From contig JAGTXX020000015.1 in the NCBI GenBank assembly GCA_019044685.2, positions 1,178,001-1,242,000 on the forward strand: a stretch of DNA of 64,000 nucleotides, read 5' to 3'. Source of the DNA: Nannochloris sp. 'desiccata'. Lineage: Eukaryota > Chlorophyta > Trebouxiophyceae > Chlorellales > Chlorellaceae. Below are positions 56,105-64,000 of this stretch, piece after piece. The position numbers and the translations under genes are program-made. The notes under the pieces are model-generated. The model had not been told where the DNA came from, searched no databases, and was given only the letters and a program-made list of their open reading frames with translations. The first letter of the stretch is position 1. Each line of letters opens with the position of its first letter.

Positions 56105-57086
56105 GTAAAAGATATATATTCGTCCGTTCTTTCTTCCCTCTTGGTAATTTTCAACTGACGCCTTCAAGTGAGAATTGCTTTGATATAGGTTTAATTTTTA
56201 CTTGAAAACTGTCCTGTAAATTTCGTAGTTAGCGTAATTACACAGTTACTTTAATAACGCTATAAAGAATCGTAACATCAACTCAAAATGGAAAAGAATC
56301 GAACGCTCAAAAACATAGAATCAGCAGGCGCATCTAAAAATGTGCAGATGTTTCAAAGCTTTTGCTTTCTTTATCTCTGTTATAAGATAGAAGTAAAGCT
56401 TGCTTGAAAAAGAATGGGGAAGGATTAGGATTATTAGGGAGAATGGTATACGGGGGAGAATCAAGCAAGCATACGTTGTTGTAATTAACATCCAACTATA
56501 AGTTGGATAAAAAGAATGAAGCAATATTTAACAAAATTAAAACCTTTTGGGGAATACCGATATCGGCAAAGGTTGCAAAAAGAATTTTCAGAATCGGTGA
56601 GATAGGTTCAAAGAAAGAAAGGAGAAACCAGGGTTTGTTCGTTGTGAATAAGCACCGGAGAAAAGAATCGTTCAGAAAACACCATCACGCAAAGCAGATG
56701 GTGAAGAAATAATCGGATGGTAGGTAGGTAGTAAAGAAAAGAAACGGAAACATTAAACAATATAAGGAAAATAAATCAGACCCGGGAGGGAAAAGAATTT
56801 TATTCAAACCAAAGAAAAAATTGTACACACAGAACGAGAAATTTAAGAAAAGGCAAAGCACACAAAGGAAACGTGAAGGAAAGCAACACGTTTCTGGTAG
56901 CTGTCCGAAGAATTGAATGGTTCATATACTAATTATTTAATGTAACCCCGGCCCAAGGAGAAGGAAAAAAAAACTGAAAAGGGCCATCAGGGAGTAGGGA
57001 GTTGTTATCCTAGTAAAAAGAATTTGAAAATTGTATTATTTAATCGATAAGAGATAGTAACATATTTTAATGCCCTGAGCTGAAAT
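56105..57086. other. Convergent 3' region (982 bp)
   Basis: Holds the mannanase 3' end (TGTAA at 56215-56219) and the CONSTANS-like 3' end. The plus strand is purine-rich from about 56500 to 57000, so the CO-like transcript may have a long pyrimidine-rich 3' tail. No gene is recognised. Confidence 0.4.
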
Positions 57087-58034
57087 CTAGCACACAGGCA
57101 CCACCGCTTCAAACTCGTTATGAGTCTGTGTATACGCGGCATACTCTTCAGGAGAGACAAAACGTCCCTTGATGCGGGGGCGGATTTCAGCATAGGCCTT
57201 GCGAGACTGATAGCGAATAGTCTTTTTAAAGTTGCGACGGGCACGCTTCTCCCTGTAACGAGCAACACGTTCAACACGGGTAAGCTCGGGTTCGGGGATG
57301 GGGGCAGCATGAGCCGCGGCAGCAGCTTCGCGGCGAGCACGGGAGGCGTGGGAGCGGCGGGGAGCTAAGACAAACTCGCCATCGTCGCTATCGTCTTCCA
57401 TTTCAGAGTCTTCATCTTCCTCAGAAAAGTCATCTGCGTAACGGCTGACGCGGGAGCGCTTGGGGGCCTGGCGGGCACCGGTAGGAGCAGTCTTGACGGC
57501 AGCAACAGTGGTAGTAGGGACAATAGTCTCGGGCTGTTCCTGCGGAACCATCATGGATTCAGGAAGAGCTTCCTCAGCCATGCTGTGGTGCATGAAAGGA
57601 TTAATGGGAGCGGAAGTAGGGAACTCCATAGCAAACATGTTGGCGATAGCTTCTTGAGTAGCAGGAGCATTGCTGTTGTTCTTGTTGTCAGAGATAGAGG
57701 GCACTACACCATCGAAGTCGAAGTTGAGGAGGTCGGCATCCAAAGGTCCAGAGAGGAGGTCTGCTGTAATATCATCGACAAAGTTGGTAGGGAAGAGATC
57801 TTCATCGTCAAACATGTTGGCCATGCTAGGAGCGCATTGAGGAACCACCGCTGCGTCCATACTACCTTCGGCAGCGCTGGCACACGGAGCTTCAACACAA
57901 ATGGGACGACGCTCATGGCGAGCTGATAAAGGATTTGAATGGAATTTGACATCGCAAGGTGAGCAGAGAGCTGCATCGTCATTTACGCAGAAGACTGTCG
58001 CTTTAGCGGAATAGCAGAGGGCGCAAGAAGGCAT
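57087..58034 (-). CDS. CONSTANS-like B-box/CCT transcriptional regulator
   Basis: The 315-residue protein has one N-terminal B-box zinc finger (residues 4-40: C-x2-[19 protein letters not shown]) and a C-terminal CCT domain (~245-290: [35 protein letters not shown]). This pair defines the CO/COL family, which links light and circadian timing to gene expression; green algae have CO-like regulators with similar roles. The middle is acidic and Ala/Ser-rich, with [11 protein letters not shown]. Immediately before the ATG a CCTTCAG acceptor pairs with a donor at 58293, indicating an intron in the 5' leader. Only one B-box is present. Confidence 0.9.
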   Translation of the reverse strand: MPSCALCYSAKATVFCVNDDAALCSPCDVKFHSNPLSARHERRPICVEAPCASAAEGSMDAAVVPQCAPSMANMFDDEDLFPTNFVDDITADLLSGPLDADLLNFDFDGVVPSISDNKNNSNAPATQEAIANMFAMEFPTSAPINPFMHHSMAEEALPESMMVPQEQPETIVPTTTVAAVKTAPTGARQAPKRSRVSRYADDFSEEDEDSEMEDDSDDGEFVLAPRRSHASRARREAAAAAHAAPIPEPELTRVERVARYREKRARRNFKKTIRYQSRKAYAEIRPRIKGRFVSPEEYAAYTQTHNEFEAVVPVC

Positions 58035-58692
58035 CTGAAGGGGAGAAAATATATAATGTCAGAACAAAATCGCGTGAAAATGGCCTTTTACGAGAAAGAG
58101 AGCTGCAGCCTTGCTCCGAGGCGTAGAATTAATCGAAGAACTATTCCAAAGTTGATCGGAGGCTGAAATGGCAATTTCAGCCCAAATTCCAGGTCACCCC
58201 AACGTGTGAGGTGTGTGGTAGCTTTAAGATGAATCAGCAAAAACGTTGCATTTGCGAGCAGAAGTGCCGCGGCCGGGGGCGCATTATACCTACCTTGAAA
58301 GAACAAATCAGTTGACGGGTAGTCGAGACGTCGTTGGCGAGTTAAACTGTATGTTAAAGCTCAAAATTCTTAATGAAAAGCACTTCAACGAGATTGCGCT
58401 AGGGCTTGAGCTTGGCGTATAGGTGGGGGCTGGAATCAAAGTAATAAACGTAGACGTGTGTAAATGCGATATAATAATAGCGATAGGGGGCAGGAGAGCG
58501 CCTGACAAACAAAACTTGCAAAACTTGGGTTACCTAATTGGGGAAAAGGGTAGAAAGTGGGGGTTTTGCAACAGCGTCATCAGCTCAAACCCGCTTGAAT
58601 AACAGCCTTCTCTACCTTAAAGATTATTATCTCTCGGAGGGCACAAGGGGCAAGAAGTCGTATCCGCGCCGATCACCTCTAGTCAACCGATC
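58035..58692. promoter_or_regulatory. CO-like leader intron and divergent promoter (658 bp)
   Basis: A likely 259-nt 5'-leader intron of the CO-like gene occupies 58035-58293 (minus strand; donor TTCAAG|GTAGGT, acceptor CCTTCAG|ATG). The remainder to 58692 holds the promoters of the CO-like and CCT-theta genes. Confidence 0.5.
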
Positions 58693-60327
58693 ATGTCAAT
58701 GAGCAGTGGAATGCCGTATGGGCTACAGTCCATGCTGAAAGAAGGCCACAAGCATCTTTCTGGCCTGGAGGAAGCGGTGTTGAAGAACATCGAGGCTTGC
58801 AAACAGCTTGCCACCATAACAAGGACGAGCATGGGTCCTAATGGAATGAATAAGATGGTGATCAATCATCTTGAAAAGCTTTTCGTGACGAGTGATGCAT
58901 CTACCATCACCTCTGAGTTAGAGGTGCAGCACCCAGCTGCCAAACTTCTTGTTTTAGCAGCCGCCGCGCAGCAACAGGAAATAGGAGACGGCACCAATTT
59001 TGTTCTCTCCTTTGCCGGCGAGTTGCTCAACCGTGCTGAAAACCTGCTCCGCGACGGTCTTCACCCTACCGAAATCGCAGATGGGTATGTTAAAGCCGGT
59101 GTAAAAGCTCTGGAAATCTTGGATACTCTCGTTATCAAGAGCAGTGATACTTTGGATGTCCGAGACAAGACAGCCGTCGCTGAAAGGATTAAAGGATCAA
59201 TCAGTAGTAAGCAGTTTGGTTACGAATCTCTTTTAGGCCCTCTTATCGCCGAAGCGTGTATTGATGTCGTTCCTAAGAATCCCAATAACTTTAACGTTGA
59301 CAACGTTCGTGTAGTTAAAATCACTGGAGGGGGCATTCACGATTCCTCGGTGATCAAGGGTCTTGTGATCAAACGTGGCGTTGAAGGTACTATCCAAAGC
59401 ATTGAAAATGCCAAAGTAGCAGTTTTCGCACAGGCAGTGGATACCTCTGCCACTGAAACTAAAGGCACTGTGCTTATTCGCAGTGCCGAAGAGCTCGAAG
59501 GGTACTCCAAGGGGGAAGAAAGTAAGGTAGAGGAGGCTATTAAGGCTATTGCAGACACTGGAGCGAAGATTATCGTTTCTGGAGGTACTTTTGGTGAAAT
59601 GGCACTTCATTTCATTGAACGCTACGGTTTAATGGCGTTAAAAATCCCTTCGAAATTCGATCTTCGTCGTTTTTGCCGGGCCACAGGTGCTACAGCTCTG
59701 GTCAAATTAGGCCAGCCTGGAGCAGACGAGCTCGGTTTAGCTAAGAAATTGGAAGTCCGTGAAGTTGGTGGTACAAAAGTAGTTGTATTGGAGCAAGACT
59801 CTTCCCTTGGTCAGGTTGCTACTGTTCTCTTACGTGGCTCCACTGATCAGATGCTTGATGACGTTGAGCGTGCAATTGATGATGGCGTCAATGCCTATAA
59901 AGCTCTCTGCCGCGATGCACGTATGTTACCCGCTGGTGGGGCTACTGAAATTGAGGTCGCTCGTCAGTTGGCTGCCTTTGGTAGAAAAGAAACAGGCCTG
60001 GATCAATATGCTATCGCTCAATTTGCAGAGTCATTAGAAGTCGTTCCACGTACTATTGCTGAGAATAGTGGATTACAAGCGAGTGACGCTATTTCTGCGT
60101 TGTATGCTGCGCATGCTGCGGGCCAGGCCACTGCTGGGTTGGATGTTGAGACTGGTTTGCCTAGGGATCTTGGTGTGGATGGCATTCTTGACTTATATTC
60201 CGCAAAGTGGTGGGCTTTGAAATTGGCAACTGATGCAGCTACTACTGTGTTGAGGATTGATCAGATTATTATGGCAAAGATGGCTGGTGGTCCTAGACCT
60301 AGGAGTGGGCCTGGGGATGAAGATTAA
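58693..60327 (+). CDS. CCT8: T-complex chaperonin subunit theta (CCT8)
   Basis: A single exon encodes 544 residues of a group II chaperonin. Nucleotide-binding motifs are T-S-M-G-P-N-G-M-N-K-M, G-D-G-T-N-F-V and the V-L-L-R-G-S-T segment; P-A-G-G-A-T-E-I-E completes the equatorial site. The theta class is indicated by the start Y-G-L-Q-S-M-L-K-E-G-H-K-H and the G-D-G-T-N-F-V variant (Asn where most subunits have Thr-Ser/Val). CCT folds actin, tubulin and other cytosolic proteins as an eight-subunit double ring. Full family length; the ATG at 58693 is followed by a second Met three codons later. Divergent from the CO-like gene. Confidence 0.95.
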   Translation: MSMSSGMPYGLQSMLKEGHKHLSGLEEAVLKNIEACKQLATITRTSMGPNGMNKMVINHLEKLFVTSDASTITSELEVQHPAAKLLVLAAAAQQQEIGDGTNFVLSFAGELLNRAENLLRDGLHPTEIADGYVKAGVKALEILDTLVIKSSDTLDVRDKTAVAERIKGSISSKQFGYESLLGPLIAEACIDVVPKNPNNFNVDNVRVVKITGGGIHDSSVIKGLVIKRGVEGTIQSIENAKVAVFAQAVDTSATETKGTVLIRSAEELEGYSKGEESKVEEAIKAIADTGAKIIVSGGTFGEMALHFIERYGLMALKIPSKFDLRRFCRATGATALVKLGQPGADELGLAKKLEVREVGGTKVVVLEQDSSLGQVATVLLRGSTDQMLDDVERAIDDGVNAYKALCRDARMLPAGGATEIEVARQLAAFGRKETGLDQYAIAQFAESLEVVPRTIAENSGLQASDAISALYAAHAAGQATAGLDVETGLPRDLGVDGILDLYSAKWWALKLATDAATTVLRIDQIIMAKMAGGPRPRSGPGDED

Positions 60328-60702
60328 TAGCTATGAGACAGAAATTAGAGACAGAGCCGCAGGCGGTGCAGTTGAAAATTTGGATAAATAATATAAAAGG
60401 GTTTGTTTATGGCAAAATGCCTGCAGGGAAGCACGTACTTTAATTGAATAATACTGCTATATCGTCTCAGCTAGTAAATGCCTTGAATAAACTGTATCGA
60501 CATGAATGTAAAGCATATAGACCCAGACTATCGAAGCTTAAATAGGCTTATTTAAACGAGGATGTACACATTTGAGTTAGGCGGTACAATGGTGGCTGCG
60601 GCACGCTTGAAAGCCCAGACCAGGCCTCCATTCACTTCATCTTAAAAGGTTAAATTCCTACCGGCTGTCTACCCGGTTTGGTCCTCTTAAGAGCAACTAA
60701 CC
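60328..60702. other. Intergenic region (375 bp)
   Basis: 3' region of CCT8 (TGTAA at 60507-60511) and promoter/leader of the P0 gene, with a pyrimidine-rich tract just before its start. No other feature was recognised. Confidence 0.4.
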
Positions 60703-61828
60703 ATGCCTTCTGTAACCAAGCTCGTTAAAAAGGAGGCGGTAAGTAAATTGATGCAATGGGAGAACACACTGGGAACTTCTTATATGTTGCCGTCTCATTA
60801 AATTTATTACACTGGAAGATTGTAGTTATTTTACAGACGAGGGCAGCTGCAATCTATTAGATATAAGCTACTTTTAAGCTCATCATTTTTCTAATTTCAA
60901 TTCCGATTCTCTCCTTTTGCAGTATGACGCCAAGCTCTGTGAGCTTATGGATACCCACACCAGGGCTTTCCTTGTTCACGCCGATAACGTCGGTTCCAAG
61001 CAGTTCATGGACATCCGTGCTGCTATCCGTGGCAACTCCACCATCCTCATGGGTAAAAACACCATGATGCGTCGTTCTATCCGCCTCTACGCTGAGCGCA
61101 CCGGTAACGACCAGTGGAACTGCCTTTTGGATGAAATGATCGGCAATGTTGGTATCATTTTCACCAAGGGTGAGCTTTCTGACATCCGCACCGCCATTGC
61201 CGACTTCAAGGTCGGTGCCCCTGCTCGTGTGGGCCTTGTTGCCCCCAACGATGTCACCATTCCCGCTGGTAACACCGGTATGGATCCCTCTCAGACCTCT
61301 TTCTTCCAGGTCTTGAACATCCCTACCAAGATTAACAAAGGTACCATCGAGATTACTGCCGACATCAAGGTCGTTACTACCGGTGAAAAGGTTGGTGCTT
61401 CAGAAGCTACCCTCCTTGCCAAGCTTGGAATCAAGCCCTTCACCTACGGTCTTGTCGTTCTCAAGGTCTATGACAACGGTTCCCTCTACGATCCCGCTGT
61501 TTTGGACATTACTGACGATGATTTGGGTGCCCACTTGTCTGCCGGTATCAGGAACATCGCTGCCTTGTGCCGTGAGCTTGCGCTTCCCTCTTTGGCCGCT
61601 GCTCCCCATGCTCTTATCGATGGCTACAAGAACTTGCTCGCTATCGCTGTGGAGACCGAGTACTCTTTCCCCTTGGCTGACAAGGTGAAGGACTACCTCA
61701 AAAACCCTGGTGCCTTTGCTGCTGCTGCCCCTGCTGCTGGCGGCGGTGCTGCTGCCCCTGCTGCTGCCGCTGCTCCTGAGCCTGAGGAGGAGGAAGATGC
61801 CGATATGGGCTTCTCCCTTTTCGACTAA
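60703..61828 (+). CDS. RPLP0: 60S acidic ribosomal protein P0 (uL10)
   Basis: Exon 1 (60703-60738) encodes only 12 residues, [12 protein letters not shown]; a 184-nt intron follows and exon 2 (60923-61828) completes 313 residues. The uL10 domain has [11 protein letters not shown] and G-N-V-G-I-I-F-T-K. The P0 insert and the P-stalk anchor helix follow, and the end [14 protein letters not shown] is the universal acidic P-protein tail that recruits elongation factors. The exon 2 codons are strongly C/T-ending (GCC, GTC, AAG, CTT), as expected for a highly expressed gene. TGTAA lies 18 nt past the stop. Confidence 0.97.
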
Positions 61829-62184
61829 GCTTGTTGTTGCGATGATGTAAAATTAACGTTTACTACTATTCCCAGCTTCCTGCTTCCCTTTTTTTTTTTA
61901 TCTTGATTAATTTTCACACATCGCTCACAGTTCTGTCTTCAACAGCTGTTTGGTTATGTAAAAAATACTCAATTGAATTTCGACACTAATCTCAGAGAAA
62001 GCAGTATTTTACAAAGTAATAAAGACAGAAGGGAGTTAACCAGCCAAAATAGGACTGTCAGACCTTTTAAAAAGCATTTTTTTTTTCAAGGGACACAAAA
62101 CAAAGAAAGAATTAAACGGGGACTGAAAAACGGGATATCTTAGTTAAAATTTTCTAGTTATATACTACTATTTCAAGCAGTAAC
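61829..62184. other. Convergent 3' region (356 bp)
   Basis: Shared 3' region of P0 and the STAY-GREEN gene; TGTAA elements occur on the plus strand at 61846-61850 and about 61957. T and A runs, nothing else. Confidence 0.4.
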
Positions 62185-63406
62185 TTATTGCTGCCGTCTA
62201 GTATTTGCAGCAGTAGGTGGCGGACTTCTACTAATCGCTGCTGTCACGACTCCTCGAGCCCTGCCAGCTAGAGTAGATGTCCTTCTTTCTACCTCCCTCG
62301 GAGCCGTTGCTGTTGCTGTTGCTGCTACAGCCTGCAGCGTACTAACAGTCGTTGTTGTTGTGCTATTGGTAGCTCCTGAAGAAGACGGAGACTCGTGTTC
62401 TTCAACTATGCTTTCTTCGCTGTGTTCCTGCCGCTCTTCCTGCTGTTGCTGCTGCGTTGGTGGCAGTACCGTCGGGGGTGACAGGAGCACTTGTTGCTCT
62501 TCATTATCGCCATCCATACTACTCATTGAGCCGGAAAGTGAGGACACCAACTCATTAAATATATTTTTGCCAACTCCAGCGTCCAACCAGGTCGATCTAT
62601 CCCCCAGAGAACCCCATTCTACCACTTTATTCAGTGTTGACAGATCACTCACCAAATGAACAAACACGGTGGCGGAGGCTAATTGTGGATGTTCAGCAAG
62701 TAATGTCCTATCTGCGTATGCTATCGTATCCAAAACGAGTTTCATCTCCCTCTGGAAAATAAAGCTACGAAGTCTCGGGGGTGCTGGCCATAGCTCTTCC
62801 CCACTTACATGACAATATACATTTAGTCTCGGTGGTGTCGAACCATCTGAAGGATGCACCACTGCCCACTCTGCTAGGATCTCGTCACGTACTATTCGGG
62901 TATACCACCCTGCTAATTGATCTTCATTGTAATCTAAACCAACTGAAAGGTATAATCTACCTGTGAGATCGTTGTGGGTTAAAGTATAGCGTCTGTTTTG
63001 AGGGACACCGGTGTCGGCCGCAGCGGTGCCAGGTAAATACGTTATATTCAGCTTGGCTGGATCGAAAGGAGGGGGGTCAAATAACGCGAAACGAATCTGT
63101 GATTAGAAAACGGAAAATGTTAAGGGGTTAGAAGGCTGTGCGAAAAATAATTTTGAAGACATTTGAGTGGAGCAGCTAGGTCCCATTGGCAAAACTCACT
63201 TGTAAATCCCCTCGCCGCGGTTGAGTGAGTATTTGTGGCTGGGGCACACTAATATTGGACCCTAGAAAGATAGCTTTCTGCGAGCCGAGGCTTCGTCGCT
63301 CTCCTAGACGCTGTGTTGCACCTCCTAGCCGAAATGGAGAGTAATTGGTGGACGTCACCGCGCCCTGTGCGGTGGTTCCCATTCGCTGCATGCAGCCTAC
63401 GTTCAA
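62185..63406 (-). CDS. SGR: STAY-GREEN (SGR) magnesium dechelatase
   Basis: Exons 63406-63200 and 63096-62185 (103-nt intron, phase 0) encode 372 residues. The SGR core (~75-230) is clear: F-D-P-A-K-L, Y-T-L-T-H-N-D-L-T-G-R-L-Y-L-S-V, L-A-G-W-Y-T-R-I-V-R-D-E-I-L-A-E-W, V-Y-C-H-V-S-G, L-R-S-F-I-F-Q-R-E-M, and V-E-W-G-S-L. SGR removes Mg from chlorophyll a, giving pheophytin a, the first committed step of chlorophyll breakdown in the plastid. The first ~60 residues lack acidic residues except one Glu and look like a transit peptide. The C-terminal ~140 residues are Ser/Thr/Gln/Ala low complexity, and I see no Cys-rich motif of the kind found at the end of land-plant SGRs. Confidence 0.9.
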
Positions 63407-63917
63407 CTGAAATTCTATCTACAATTCAGCAAGCCTCCAGGCCATCAACAGTCCATCCCTTGCTCTCAAAAATGTTGTGAGGATCGAAATTAAAACTTGG
63501 TTAATTAGCTGCTGCTGTCACCTTTTATCAAAAAGGCAGCGTTTTATTATATCAATACTAAAGTTCATACGAATTAAAGAATTTTTATAGAAACGAGATG
63601 ATCAGTTGACGCTTTATCTTGCGATTTTAGCCGAGGATTGAATTGAAGCGCTCGCGATCGCCTGCAGGCTTTGAAAGTTTAATAATGCAGACCGACTGTG
63701 CTATTCAATCTGGTGGGGCTTGCAATCAAGTTTGTAGCTGGTGATCTTCTAGCAAATTCCTAGTAACCTAACATGTAGACAGTCCTACCTACTGTCACGT
63801 TCTTTGCGCGAAAACAATAATTTGCTGTAAAAGTTACTACAAGTCAAAACAACAACTAACGGCAGCAACAACCTCAAAGACAAGAGAGAGACCTTTTGAA
63901 AAATCTAATCATCATTC
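63407..63917. other. Intergenic region (511 bp)
   Basis: SGR promoter and leader, and the 3' region of the gene at the right edge. An 8-bp GCGATCGC palindrome (about 63653) is near the middle. No RNA gene is recognised. Confidence 0.4.
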
Positions 63918-64000
63918 TTACCAACCATCTAGCAACCTGCGACACTCTTCAAGTTGAATAACAGCTTCATCTCCAGCACCGGCATCTACAGCTGCTACTA
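63918..64000 (-). CDS. C-terminal coding fragment (runs off the right edge)
   Basis: The minus strand is open from base 63998 to a TAA at 63918-63920 and encodes 26 residues ending L-E-E-C-R-R-L-L-D-G-W. The composition is acidic then amphipathic and plausible for a protein C-terminus. TTG|GTAAG at the stop could instead be a splice donor, in which case the exon ends here and the gene continues leftward. No family is assigned. Confidence 0.35.
   Translation of the reverse strand, partial: VAAVDAGAGDEAVIQLEECRRLLDGW

Overview
This is a nuclear genomic segment from a photosynthetic eukaryote of the green lineage, most likely a green alga with a compact genome. The reasons are gene content and targeting. 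It encodes a two-domain B3 transcription factor, a CONSTANS-like B-box/CCT protein, a CG-1 (CAMTA-type) protein, a STAY-GREEN Mg-dechelatase, a nuclear-encoded ferredoxin-type glutamate synthase, an SDP1-type triacylglycerol lipase and a nuclear-encoded SecE. The plastid proteins begin with simple transit-like N-termini and show no secretory signal in front, which fits a primary plastid. Introns are few, short (about 60-260 nt, one of 743 nt), GT-AG, usually near the 5' end of the gene, with acceptors ending mostly in TGCAG or TACAG. The exact species is not identifiable by eye.

Layout. 1-10.4 kb: an acidic N-terminal fragment, a TBC Rab-GAP, mitochondrial bL27, an MTHFR-like protein, a GRAM/VASt lipid-transfer protein and plastid SecE. 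10.6-20.3 kb: a DBP2/p68 DEAD-box helicase with a long 3' intron, a nucleotide-sugar 4,6-dehydratase, an organellar RecN and a patatin-type TAG lipase. 20.7-30.5 kb: a CG-1 regulator, an FtsJ-fold RNA methyltransferase, a Sel1-like small protein, an unrecognised 626-aa protein with a nuclease-like motif, a small FHA-like organellar protein and mitochondrial uL1. 30.8-41 kb: a DOT1-like methyltransferase, a LEA-like protein, EMC4, a plastid CBS-pair protein, a small unknown protein, a DeSI/PPPDE isopeptidase, a plastid membrane protein and uracil-DNA glycosylase. 41-64 kb: Fd-GOGAT, the B3 factor, a synergin-like clathrin accessory protein, a GH5 mannanase, a CONSTANS-like factor, CCT-theta, ribosomal protein P0, STAY-GREEN and a C-terminal fragment at the edge.

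Genes are densely packed on both strands with no operons. Many neighbours are divergent (shared promoters of 200-450 bp) or convergent (shared 3' regions). Gene products divide between organelle translation and transport (bL27, uL1, SecE, RecN, CBS protein), nitrogen assimilation and chlorophyll turnover (Fd-GOGAT, SGR), transcriptional control (B3, CO-like, CG-1, DOT1-like) and general housekeeping. Exon joins were worked out by matching splice consensus and reading phase by eye; they have no transcript support.

The most unusual items are the duplicated [B3 + Cys/His knuckle] architecture, a perfect 13-bp hairpin lying across the Fd-GOGAT stop codon, a CG-1 protein lacking the usual CAMTA tail, a dual-start UNG with a PCNA box, and the 626-aa protein of unknown affinity.
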